A stretch of DNA of 64,000 nucleotides from Nocardioides alpinus (GTDB lineage: Bacteria; Actinomycetota; Actinomycetes; Propionibacteriales; Nocardioidaceae): assembly GCF_900112035.1 (NCBI RefSeq), contig NZ_FOKC01000013.1:54092-118091 (forward strand), read 5' to 3'. The position numbers and the translations under genes were made by a program. Below the pieces are notes generated by a model, which saw only the letters and a program-made list of their open reading frames with translations, had not been told where the DNA came from and ran no database searches. Positions 44,900 through 53,154 of the stretch are shown here, one piece after another; the first letter of the stretch is position 1, and each line of letters begins with the position of its first letter.

Positions 44900-45972
44900 G
44901 CGCCACCCGTGAGGCTGCGCCCACCCGCACGTACGCCGACTACTCGGCGCCCCTGTGGCAGCGCCTGCTGCTCACCCGCGAGACCGCGGTCATCGTGCTC
45001 ACGGCAGCGGTGATCGTCTACTCGATGGCCAACGTGCCCAACTTCGACGGGCCACTGACGCTGAAGTTCCTGCTCCAGGACATCGCGCCGATCCTGCTCA
45101 TCGCACTGCCGATGACGCTCGTGATCATCACCGGCGAGATCGACCTCTCCGTCGCCAGCATCATGGGGCTCAGCAGCGTCCTGCTCGGCGTCCTGCACGA
45201 GAGCGGCATGTCCATCCCCGCCGCTGCTGTCCTCGCGCTGTTCGCCGGGCTGGTCTGCGGCGCGCTCAACGGCTTCCTCATCGCCTACGTCGGGCTGCCC
45301 TCGCTGGCGGTCACCATCGGCACCCTGGCCCTCTTCCGCGGGATCGCGGTCGGTCTCCTCGGCACCACGGCCATCACCGACTTCACCGAGAAGTGGTCCG
45401 ACCTCGCCACCGGCACCATCGGCGAGTCACGGATCCCGATCGTGATGATCCCCTTCGCCGTCCTCACGATCGCCTTCGTCGTCCTGCTGCACTTCTCCAC
45501 CTTCGGCCGCGGCGTCTACGACATCGGTCTCAACGACGAGGCGGCGCACTTCACCGGCGTCGACGTCGCCCGCACCAAGATGGTCCTCTTCATCCTCTCG
45601 GGCGTCGTGTCGGCGTTCGCCGGCATCTACTTCACCCTGCGCTTCGGCTCCGCCCGAGGCGACAACGCCACCGGCTACGAGCTGCAGGTCATCGCCGCCG
45701 TGCTCCTCGGCGGCGTCTCGATCTTCGGCGGTCGCGGTCGGCTGCACGGCGTGCTCGCCGGCGTCGTCCTGATCGGCGTCATCTCCAGCGCACTGCGCCT
45801 GGAGAGCGTGACGGTCAACGTCACCAACATCATCGTCGGCCTGCTCCTCGTGGCCTCGGTGATCCTCCCCAGCGTCCTCGCGTGGGCCTCGTCGAGGCTC
45901 CCCCGCAAGGCGGCACCGGCGGCTCCCAGCGAGCCCCACCCCCACCAGAACGCCGCATCCGCCGGCGTCTAG
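44896..45972 (+). CDS. rhamnose ABC transporter permease 2
   Basis: A 358-aa CUT2-type permease related to the preceding one: ITGEIDLSVASIMGLSSVL, GLPSLAVTIGTLALFRGIAVG, YDIGLNDEAAHFTGVDVARTK and LLGGVSIFGGRGRLHG. About eight to ten helices are expected. The last 25 residues are a proline/alanine-rich cytosolic tail. It starts inside the stop of permease 1 and is followed after 19 bp by the binding protein. Confidence 0.92.
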   Translation: MSATREAAPTRTYADYSAPLWQRLLLTRETAVIVLTAAVIVYSMANVPNFDGPLTLKFLLQDIAPILLIALPMTLVIITGEIDLSVASIMGLSSVLLGVLHESGMSIPAAAVLALFAGLVCGALNGFLIAYVGLPSLAVTIGTLALFRGIAVGLLGTTAITDFTEKWSDLATGTIGESRIPIVMIPFAVLTIAFVVLLHFSTFGRGVYDIGLNDEAAHFTGVDVARTKMVLFILSGVVSAFAGIYFTLRFGSARGDNATGYELQVIAAVLLGGVSIFGGRGRLHGVLAGVVLIGVISSALRLESVTVNVTNIIVGLLLVASVILPSVLAWASSRLPRKAAPAAPSEPHPHQNAASAGV

Positions 45973-45991
45973 GAACACGAAAGGCACGAAC

Positions 45992-47041
45992 ATGAAGTTC
46001 CACACACGGCGGCCGACGGCTCTGGCCGCGATCCTGCTGAGCGCCACCCTGGCGCTCACCGCTTGCGGCAGTGACGACACCGGTTCGGACAGCGAGGGCG
46101 GCGACAGCGGCTCCGGTGGCGGCGACCTGTCGATGACGATGCTCCCCAAGAACCTGGGCAACGCCTACTTCGACACCTCCACCAAGGGCGCGATGAGCGC
46201 AGCCGACGAGCTGTCCATCGACCTCGAGGAAGTCGGACCCGAGACCGGCAGCCCTGATGCCCAGGTCTCCTACATCAACACCGCCGCCCAGCAGGGCAAG
46301 GACGCCCTCATCCTCTCGGCCAACGACCCCGAAGCACTCTGCGACGCCATCGACGAGGCCCGCAGCGCCGACGTCAAGGTCATCACCTTCGACGCCGACA
46401 CCAACCCCGAGTGCCGCGACCTGTTCATCAACGCAGCCACCTCCGAAGGCATCGCCGCCAAGCAGCTCGAGCTCATCTCCGAGCAGATCGGCGGCTCGGG
46501 TGAGATCGCGATCCTCTCCGCCACCGCCAACGCCACCAACCAGAACGCCTGGATCGAGATGATGGAGGCCGAGCTCGCCGAGAACCCCGACTACGCCGAC
46601 ATCGAGCTCGTCGACACCGTCTACGGCGACGACGAGGACCAGAAGTCCTTCGACCAGACCGAAGCACTCCTGCAGAACCACCCCGACCTCAAGGGCATCA
46701 TCTCCCCCACCACCGTCGGCATCGCCGCAGCCGCGCGCTACCTCTCCGACTCCGAGTTCAAGGGCAAGGTCGCCCTCACCGGACTCGGCACCCCCAACCA
46801 GATGCGCGAGTTCGTCGAGGACGGCACCGTCACCGCCTTCGCCCTGTGGAACCCGGGCGACCTCGGCTTCCTCGCCACCTACGCCGCCGCAGCCCTCGTC
46901 GCCGGTGACATCACCGGCGAAGAAGGCGACTCCTTCGACGCCGGCGAGCTCGGCACCTTCGAGGTCGGCGCCGACGGCGTCGTCCTCCTCGGCGAACCCT
47001 TCACCTTCAACACCGACAACATCGCCGACTTCGACTTCTGA
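45992..47041 (+). CDS. rhaS: rhamnose-binding lipoprotein
   Basis: A 349-aa sugar-binding lipoprotein. Its signal peptide ends in LTAC-GSDD, then a serine/glycine/aspartate linker and a ribose-binding-type fold: MTMLPKNLGNAYFDTSTKGA, ALILSANDPEALCDAI, VKVITFDADTNPECRDLFIN, and ISPTTVGIAAAARYL. The similarity and gene order are those of RhaS-type rhamnose-binding proteins, although the name is also used for an unrelated enterobacterial activator. A complex hairpin follows the stop, so this gene may have extra mRNA stability or be the end of a shorter transcript. Confidence 0.88.
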   Translation: MKFHTRRPTALAAILLSATLALTACGSDDTGSDSEGGDSGSGGGDLSMTMLPKNLGNAYFDTSTKGAMSAADELSIDLEEVGPETGSPDAQVSYINTAAQQGKDALILSANDPEALCDAIDEARSADVKVITFDADTNPECRDLFINAATSEGIAAKQLELISEQIGGSGEIAILSATANATNQNAWIEMMEAELAENPDYADIELVDTVYGDDEDQKSFDQTEALLQNHPDLKGIISPTTVGIAAAARYLSDSEFKGKVALTGLGTPNQMREFVEDGTVTAFALWNPGDLGFLATYAAAALVAGDITGEEGDSFDAGELGTFEVGADGVVLLGEPFTFNTDNIADFDF

Positions 47042-47082
47042 TCGCCCCGGCCCGAGCCTGCGAGGGCCGGACCAGGCGATCA

Positions 47083-47185
47083 GGTTGAGGAGGGTCGCGC
47101 AGACCCGAACGACGTGAGGGGCTGCGCGACCCGTCTCGAAACCCGACCGGGTTTCGAGACGGGCCCCAGGGGGCCCTCCTCAACC
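47083..47185 (+). repeat. cruciform-forming REP-like element, copy 1
   Basis: Nested inverted repeats: outer arms GGTTGAGGAGGG (47083-47094) and CCCTCCTCAACC (47174-47185); an inner pair TCGCGCAG (47095-47102) and CTGCGCGA (47122-47129); and a 15-bp perfect stem (47130-47144 with 47149-47163, loop GACC). RNA could fold as a multi-branched hairpin between the binding-protein and mutarotase genes. The words GGTTGAGGAGG-TCGCGCAG and TCTCGAAACCC recur in two other gaps in the window. Confidence 0.85.
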
Positions 47186-47237
47186 AACGAGGCCGGCGAG
47201 GCCGATCACCCCATTCCCACCAGCCGAGGAGACCGCG

Positions 47238-47624
47238 ATGCCCCGCGTCTGCTTCACCCTCCAGGTCCGCCGTGACCGGATGGCGGAGTACGTCGAGCGC
47301 CACGCCGCGGTGTGGCCCGAGATGCTCCGCGCCCTCCACGACACCGGCTGGCACGACTACTCCCTCTTCCTCCGCGACGACGGGCTGCTCGTGGGCTACC
47401 TCGAGACACCCGACCTCGCCGCGGCTCAGGCGGGCATGGCCCGCACCGACGTGAACGCCCGCTGGCAGGCGGAGATGGCCGAGTTCTTCGAGGAGCTCGA
47501 CCTCCCGCCCGACCAGGGCTTCTGGCAGCTGAGCGAGGTCTTCCACCTCGAGGACCAGCTCGCCACGCTCCCCGCAGACGACACTCCCGACGCACCCACC
47601 CAGACAGCTCAGGACCAGCCATGA
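47238..47624 (+). CDS. rhaM: L-rhamnose mutarotase
   Basis: A 128-aa enzyme of the RhaM/RhaU family, which interconverts alpha and beta anomers of L-rhamnose so that the isomerase gets its preferred form. Family signature: RVCFTLQVRRDRMAEYVERH, VWPEMLRALHDTGWHDYSLF and GYLETPDLAAAQAGMA. The usual length is about 105 aa; here a 25-residue acidic/proline tail is added. The start follows GAGGAG, and the stop overlaps the isomerase start (ATGA). Confidence 0.93.
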   Translation: MPRVCFTLQVRRDRMAEYVERHAAVWPEMLRALHDTGWHDYSLFLRDDGLLVGYLETPDLAAAQAGMARTDVNARWQAEMAEFFEELDLPPDQGFWQLSEVFHLEDQLATLPADDTPDAPTQTAQDQP

Positions 47625-48799
47625 CTTCCTTCTCCGCCATCAGCGACCGACTCGGCGACCTCGCGATCGAGGTGCCGTCGTGGGCCTACGGCAACTCCGG
47701 CACCCGCTTCAAGGTGTTCGGCTCGCCCGGCACCCCGCGCACCGTGCAGGAGAAGATCGCCGACGCCGCGGCCGTCCACCGGTTCACCGGTCTCGCGCCG
47801 AGCGTCGCCCTGCACATCCCGTGGGACCTCGTCGACGACTACGCCGCGCTGGCGACGTACGCCAAGGAGCACGGCGTCGCGCTGGGGACCATCAACTCCA
47901 ACACGTTCCAGGACGACGACTACAAGCTCGGCGCCCTGACCCACACCGACCCGCGCATCCGGCAGAAGGCGATCGACCATCACCTCGAGTGCCTCGAGGT
48001 GATGAACCAGACCGGTTCGCGTGACCTGAAGATCTGGCTCGCCGAGGGCACGAACTATCCCGGCCAGGGCGACATGCGCGCCCGTCAGGACCGGCTGGCC
48101 GAGGGCCTGCGGACGATCTACGACCAGCTCTCCGACGACCAGCGACTGGTGCTCGAGTACAAGTTCTTCGAGCCCGCGTTCTACCACACCGACGTCCCGG
48201 ACTGGGGCACGTCGTACGTCCACGTGGCTGCCCTCGGCGACCGCGCGAAGGTGTGCCTCGACACCGGCCACCACGCCCCCGGCACCAACATCGAGTTCAT
48301 CGTCGCGCAGCTGCTGCGGCTCGGGAAGCTCGGCTCGTTCGACTTCAACAGCCGCTTCTACGCCGATGACGACCTGATCGTCGGCGCTGCCGACCCCTAC
48401 CAGCTCTTCCGGATCATGGTCGAGGTGATCCGCGGCGGCGGCTTCGGCAACGCCGCCGACGGCAGCCCCAACGAGGTCGCGCTGATGCTCGACCAGTGCC
48501 ACAACATCGAGGCCAAGATCCCCGGACAGATCCGCTCGGTGCTCAACGTCCAGGAGATGACCGCCCGCGCGCTCCTCCTCGACACCGCTGCGCTCGACGC
48601 CGCCCGCAGCGAGGGCGACGTCCTGCTCGCCAACGAGATCTTCATGGACGCCTTCTACACCGACGTACGCCGTGACCTGGCCGGCTGGCGCGAGGAGCGC
48701 GGCCTGCCGGACGACCCGATGCGCGCCTACCTCGACTCCGGCTACCAGCAGCAGATCGAGGCGGACCGCGTCGGCGGTTCGCAGGCCGGCTGGAACTGA
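47621..48799 (+). CDS. rhaI: L-rhamnose isomerase
   Basis: A 392-aa TIM-barrel isomerase converting L-rhamnose to L-rhamnulose. The sequence is of the RhaI type known from rhizobia and actinobacteria, not the E. coli RhaA type. Key segments are SWAYGNSGTRFKVFGSPGTP, LHIPWDLVDDY, LVLEYKFFEPAFYHTDVPDW (acid residues for metals), VCLDTGHHAPGTNIEF and FDFNSRFYADDDLIVGA. It is coupled to the mutarotase gene. A REP-like repeat follows before the aldolase gene. Confidence 0.92.
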   Translation: MTSFSAISDRLGDLAIEVPSWAYGNSGTRFKVFGSPGTPRTVQEKIADAAAVHRFTGLAPSVALHIPWDLVDDYAALATYAKEHGVALGTINSNTFQDDDYKLGALTHTDPRIRQKAIDHHLECLEVMNQTGSRDLKIWLAEGTNYPGQGDMRARQDRLAEGLRTIYDQLSDDQRLVLEYKFFEPAFYHTDVPDWGTSYVHVAALGDRAKVCLDTGHHAPGTNIEFIVAQLLRLGKLGSFDFNSRFYADDDLIVGAADPYQLFRIMVEVIRGGGFGNAADGSPNEVALMLDQCHNIEAKIPGQIRSVLNVQEMTARALLLDTAALDAARSEGDVLLANEIFMDAFYTDVRRDLAGWREERGLPDDPMRAYLDSGYQQQIEADRVGGSQAGWN

Positions 48800-48811
48800 C
48801 CCACCCACCCC

Positions 48812-48851
48812 GGTCTCGCGACGGTCGACAGAGCGACCTCCTCGACCAGCG
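48812..48851 (+). repeat. REP-like element, copy 2
   Basis: The 40-bp stretch GGTCTCGCGACGGTCGACAG then AGCGACCTCCTCGACCAGCG matches, with a few changes, the element at 58488-58559 and parts of the one at 47083-47185. It fills most of the 72-bp gap between the isomerase and aldolase genes. Confidence 0.7.
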
Positions 48852-48871
48852 AACGAACAGGACCTTGCACC

Positions 48872-50923
48872 GTGAGTGATCTCAACCCCACCGTGGCCGC
48901 GCTCGTCGAGCGCTCCAACCGACTGGGCGCCGACCCCAAGAACACCAACTACGCCGGCGGCAACACCTCCGCCAAGGGCACCGAGACCGACCCCGTCACC
49001 GGCGAGGACGTCGAGCTGCTGTGGGTCAAGGGATCCGGCGGCGACCTCGGCACGCTGACCGCGGGCGGCCTGGCGGTGCTGCGGCTGGACCGGATGCGCG
49101 CGCTGGTCGACGTCTACCCCGGCGTCGAGCGCGAGGACGAGATGGTCGCGGCCTTCGACTACTGCCTCCACGGCAAGGGCGGCGCGGCTCCGTCGATCGA
49201 CACCGCGATGCACGGACTCGTGGACGCCGCGCACGTCGACCACCTCCACCCCGACTCCGGGATCGCGATCGCGACCGCCGCGGACGGTGAGCAGCTGACC
49301 GCCGAGGCGTTCGGCGACAAGGTCGTGTGGGTGCCGTGGCGTCGTCCGGGCTTCCAGCTCGGCCTCGACATCGCCGCCATCAAGGAGGCCAACCCCCAGG
49401 CCATCGGCTGCATCCTCGGCGGACACGGCATCACCGCCTGGGGCGACACCAGCGAGAAGGCCGAGAAGAACTCGCTCTGGATCATCCGCACCGCCGAGCG
49501 GCACATCAAGAAGCACTCCAAGAAGGAGCCCTTCGGCGCCCGGCTCAAGAAGTTCGAGCCGCTCGCGCCGGCCAGGCGCCGCGCCCGAGCCGCCGAGCTG
49601 GCACCGCTGCTGCGCGGCGTCGCCTCCGCGGATCGCCCCATGGTCGGGCACTTCACCGACGACAAGGTCGTCCTCGACTTCCTCGCCAGCCGCAACCACC
49701 CGCGTCTGACCGCCCTCGGCACGTCGTGCCCGGACCACTTCCTGCGCACCAAGGTCAAGCCGATGGTGCTCGACCTCGCCCCCGACGCGCCGCTCGAGAA
49801 GGTGCGCACCCGGGTCGCAGAGCTCCACGAGGCCTACCGCGCCGACTACGCGTCCTACTACGACCGCAACGCCGAGGCGCTCGGCGGTGAGTGGCCCGCG
49901 ATGCGCGGCGCTGACCCGCTGGTCATCCTGGTGCCCGGCATCGGCATGTTCTCCTACGGCAAGGACAAGCAGACCGCGCGCGTCGCCGGCGAGTTCTACA
50001 CCAACGCGATCAACGTGATGCGCGGTGCCGAGGGCCTCTCGACGTACGCCCCCATCGACGAGTCGGAGAAGTTCCGCATCGAGTACTGGGCGCTCGAGGA
50101 GGCCAAGCTCCAGCGGATGCCGAAGCCGAAGCCGCTCGCCACCCGCGTCGCGCTCGTCACCGGTGCCGCGTCCGGCATCGGGCTGGCCACCGCGAAGAAG
50201 CTCGCGGCGGAGGGCGCGTGCGTCGTCATCGCCGACCTCTCCCTGGAGAAGGCGCAGGCCGCGGCTGCGGGCATCGGGTCGACCGACGTCGCAGTCGGCG
50301 TACAGGTCGACGTGTCCGACGCCACTGCGGTGCAGGCTGCGCTCGACGCAACGGTGCTGGCCTTCGGTGGTGTCGACCTCGTCGTCAACAACGCCGGGCT
50401 GTCGCTGTCGCGCTCGCTGCTCGAGACGACCGAGAAGGACTGGGACCTCCAGCACGACGTGATGGCCAAGGGCTCATTCCTCGTCGCCCAGGCCGCAGCG
50501 AAGGCGATGATCGCGCAGAAGATGGGCGGCGACATCGTCTACATCTCCTCGAAGAACTCGATCTTCGCCGGCCCCAACAACGTCGCCTACGGCGCCGCCA
50601 AGGCCGACCAGGCCCACCAGGTGCGGCTGCTCGCCGCCGAGCTCGGCGAGCACGGCATCAAGGTCAACGGCGTCAACCCCGACGGCGTCGTCCAGGGTTC
50701 CGGCATCTTCGCCGGCGGATGGGGCGCGTCCCGGGCAGCGGTGTACGGCGTGGACGAGGCCGAGCTCGGCAAGTTCTACGCGCAGCGCACCCTGCTCAAG
50801 CGCGAGGTGCTGCCGGAGAACATCGCCAACGCGGTCTACGTCCTCTGCACCGAGCAGCTCAGCCACACCACCGGTCTGCACATCCCCGTCGACGCCGGCG
50901 TCGCAGCGGCGTTCCTCCGGTGA
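48872..50923 (+). CDS. bifunctional rhamnulose-1-phosphate aldolase/lactaldehyde dehydrogenase
   Basis: A 683-aa fusion. Residues 1-410 form a class II aldolase/adducin domain (NTNYAGGNTSAKG, metal histidines in HVDHLHPDS and GGHGITAWGD) that splits rhamnulose-1-phosphate into DHAP and L-lactaldehyde. Residues 425-683 form a short-chain dehydrogenase with VTGAASGIGLATAKKLAAEG, VNNAGLSLS, S-x12-Y-GAAK (YISSKNSIF then VAYGAAKAD) and C-terminal DAGVAAAFLR. This RhaE-W type oxidises the lactaldehyde to lactate. It starts with GTG and overlaps the kinase gene by 4 bp. Confidence 0.93.
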   Translation: MSDLNPTVAALVERSNRLGADPKNTNYAGGNTSAKGTETDPVTGEDVELLWVKGSGGDLGTLTAGGLAVLRLDRMRALVDVYPGVEREDEMVAAFDYCLHGKGGAAPSIDTAMHGLVDAAHVDHLHPDSGIAIATAADGEQLTAEAFGDKVVWVPWRRPGFQLGLDIAAIKEANPQAIGCILGGHGITAWGDTSEKAEKNSLWIIRTAERHIKKHSKKEPFGARLKKFEPLAPARRRARAAELAPLLRGVASADRPMVGHFTDDKVVLDFLASRNHPRLTALGTSCPDHFLRTKVKPMVLDLAPDAPLEKVRTRVAELHEAYRADYASYYDRNAEALGGEWPAMRGADPLVILVPGIGMFSYGKDKQTARVAGEFYTNAINVMRGAEGLSTYAPIDESEKFRIEYWALEEAKLQRMPKPKPLATRVALVTGAASGIGLATAKKLAAEGACVVIADLSLEKAQAAAAGIGSTDVAVGVQVDVSDATAVQAALDATVLAFGGVDLVVNNAGLSLSRSLLETTEKDWDLQHDVMAKGSFLVAQAAAKAMIAQKMGGDIVYISSKNSIFAGPNNVAYGAAKADQAHQVRLLAAELGEHGIKVNGVNPDGVVQGSGIFAGGWGASRAAVYGVDEAELGKFYAQRTLLKREVLPENIANAVYVLCTEQLSHTTGLHIPVDAGVAAAFLR

Positions 50924-52359
50924 TCGCGGGGGCCGCCCCCGTCAGCGTCGCCGCCGTCGACCTCGGGGCGTCGAGCGGACGGGTGATGCTGGGCGAGGTC
51001 GGTCCCGAGGTCCTGCGACTGACGGCGGCGGCGCGGTTCGCCAACGGACCGGTGCAGAGCGACGACGGCCTGCACTGGGACGTGACCGCCCTCCACCGGC
51101 ACGCCCTCGACGGCCTGCGGACCGCTGCGGCCCGGGCGCCGGGCGGCCTGGTCAGCGTCGGCATCGACTCGTGGGCGGTCGACTACGGCCTGCTCCGGGG
51201 CGGGCGGCTGCTCGCCGAGCCGTTCCACTACCGCGACGAGCATCGCAACGAGGCCGGGCCCCGACAGGTCCACGCGCAGGTCGCACCGGCCGAGCTCTAC
51301 GCCCGTACGGGCCTGCAGTTCCTGCCGTTCAACACCGTCTACCAGCTCGCGTCCGACGCGAGGCTCGCTGACGCCGACCGGCTGCTGCTGGTCCCCGACC
51401 TGCTCGCCCACTGGCTGACCGGCGCCGAGGTCGCGGAGCGCACCAACGCCTCCACCACCGGGCTGCTCTCAGTCACGACCGGCGCCTGGGACGACGCGCT
51501 GATCGTCTCCCTCGGCCTGCCCCGTGGCCTGTTCGCCGACCTCGTCGACCCCGGCACGACGATCGGCACCCTCCTGCCCGAGGTCGGCGAGGCTGTGGGC
51601 GCACCGGGCCTCCCGGTTGTCGCGGTCGGCTCGCACGACACCGCCTCGGCGGTGGTCGGCGTGCCGATGAGCGGCGACGACGCGGCGTACATCTCGCTCG
51701 GCACATGGGGCCTCGTCGGCCTCGAGCTGGATGCGCCGGTGCTCACCGAGGCTGCGCGCGCCGCGAACTTCACCCACGAGGGCGGCGTCGACGGCACGAT
51801 CCGCTTCCTCACCAACGTGATGGGCACGTGGCTGCTCAGCGAGACCCTGCGGACCTGGGGTCGCGACGACCTCGGCGCACTGCTCGCGGCCGCCGCCGAC
51901 GTCACTCGTCGCGTGACCGTCTTCGACGTCCAGGACCCGCGCTTCGTCGCTCCGGGCGACATGCCCGCGCGGATCGCCGCCTGGTGCGACGAGCACGACG
52001 TGCCCGCGCCGGCCGACGCGCCCTCACTCGTGCGATCCATCGTCGAGTCCCTCGCCGCGGCGTACGCCGCCGCGCTGGCCACTGCCGCCGACCTGTCCGG
52101 CCGGACGATCCGGCAGGTCCACGTCGTCGGTGGCGGCAGCCAGAACGCCCTGCTCTGCCAGGCCCTCGCCGACCGGACCGGGCTGCCGGTCGTCGCCGGC
52201 CCGGTCGAGGCGACCGCCCTCGGCAACGTGCTCGTGCAGGGACGGGCGGCCGGTGCGGTGCGGGGCACGCTCGAGGACCTGCGCGCCCTCGTCGTACGCA
52301 CCCAGGACCTGCGTCGCCACGAGCCGCGCACCCGCGCGTGGAAGGATGCCGAGCTGTGA
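50920..52359 (+). CDS. rhaB: rhamnulokinase
   Basis: A 479-aa FGGY-family sugar kinase. It shows AAVDLGASSGRVMLGEV near the N-terminus, GIDSWAVDYGLL (catalytic Asp), TGLQFLPFNTVYQLASD, and the ATP-site blocks SLGTWGLVGLELDAPV and HVVGGGSQNALLCQALADRTG, all typical of RhaB. It phosphorylates L-rhamnulose at C1, giving the substrate for the aldolase encoded just upstream. The GTG overlaps the stop of that gene and its own stop overlaps the next start (GTGA at both ends). Confidence 0.94.
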   Translation: MIAGAAPVSVAAVDLGASSGRVMLGEVGPEVLRLTAAARFANGPVQSDDGLHWDVTALHRHALDGLRTAAARAPGGLVSVGIDSWAVDYGLLRGGRLLAEPFHYRDEHRNEAGPRQVHAQVAPAELYARTGLQFLPFNTVYQLASDARLADADRLLLVPDLLAHWLTGAEVAERTNASTTGLLSVTTGAWDDALIVSLGLPRGLFADLVDPGTTIGTLLPEVGEAVGAPGLPVVAVGSHDTASAVVGVPMSGDDAAYISLGTWGLVGLELDAPVLTEAARAANFTHEGGVDGTIRFLTNVMGTWLLSETLRTWGRDDLGALLAAAADVTRRVTVFDVQDPRFVAPGDMPARIAAWCDEHDVPAPADAPSLVRSIVESLAAAYAAALATAADLSGRTIRQVHVVGGGSQNALLCQALADRTGLPVVAGPVEATALGNVLVQGRAAGAVRGTLEDLRALVVRTQDLRRHEPRTRAWKDAEL

Positions 52360-53093
52360 GGGTCGCTCTCCAGGTCACCTGCGTGAACGACGCCATGTTC
52401 CCCGACACCGGGAAGGCCGTCGTCCGTCTGCTGCGCCGTCTCGGCGTCGACGTCGACTTCCCTGCAGCCCAGACGTGCTGCGGCCAGCCGATGGTCAACA
52501 CCGGCTACCTCGACGAGGCGGTGCCGGTGGTGCGGACGTTCGTCCGCGCGTTCGAGGGGTACGACGCCATCGTCACGCCGTCGGGCTCGTGCGCCGGATC
52601 CGCCCGGCACCAGCACTCGATCGTGGCCGAGCGGTCGGGTGACCCGGCCCTCGTCGCGGCCGTCGCGGAGACCGCACCGCGGACCTTCGAGCTGTCGGAG
52701 TTCCTCGTCGACGTCCTCGGCGTGACGGACGTCGGCGCCTACTTCCCGCACCGGGTGACCTACCACCCGACCTGCCACAGCCTGCGGATGCTCGGCGTCG
52801 GCGACCGGCCCCAGCAGCTGCTCGAGCAGGTGCGCGGGATCCGGCTGGTCGACCTGCCGATGGCGACGGAGTGCTGCGGCTTCGGTGGCACCTTCGCCCT
52901 CAAGAACGCCGACACGTCCGTCGCGATGGGCACCGACAAGGCGCGCCACGTGCTCGACACCGGCGCCGAGGTGCTCGTGGCCGGCGACAACTCCTGCCTG
53001 ATGCACATCGGCGGGATGCTCTCGCGCCAGCGGGCCGGCGTACGGGTCATGCACCTCGCCGAGATCCTCGCGTCCACCGAGGACGACGCATGA
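52356..53093 (+). CDS. lutA: lactate utilization Fe-S protein LutA
   Basis: A 245-aa protein with two CCG domains: AAQTCCGQPMVNTGYLDEA and PMATECCGFGGTFALKNAD, plus YHPTCHSLRMLGV. In Bacillus, LutABC oxidise L-lactate to pyruvate. In this operon they would consume the lactate formed from lactaldehyde. The GTG overlaps the rhamnulokinase stop (GTGA), so the link to rhamnose is firm. The gap to lutB is exactly filled by a 61-bp repeat. Confidence 0.92.
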   Translation: MRVALQVTCVNDAMFPDTGKAVVRLLRRLGVDVDFPAAQTCCGQPMVNTGYLDEAVPVVRTFVRAFEGYDAIVTPSGSCAGSARHQHSIVAERSGDPALVAAVAETAPRTFELSEFLVDVLGVTDVGAYFPHRVTYHPTCHSLRMLGVGDRPQQLLEQVRGIRLVDLPMATECCGFGGTFALKNADTSVAMGTDKARHVLDTGAEVLVAGDNSCLMHIGGMLSRQRAGVRVMHLAEILASTEDDA

Positions 53094-53154
53094 GCACCCC
53101 ACGACGGTCTTCTCCCCCGCTTGGCTCCCCCGAACAACGCCGCAGGGACCCCGC
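53094..53154 (+). repeat. 61-bp stop-to-start intercistronic element, copy A
   Basis: The 61 bp between the lutA stop and lutB ATG match the 61 bp at 61396-61456 (opposite strand) at about 53 positions by eye. Conserved ends are CACCCCACGACG and CCCCCGAACAACGCCGC-x-GGGACCCCG. AGGGA six bases before the ATG provides the ribosome binding site of lutB. Confidence 0.85.
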
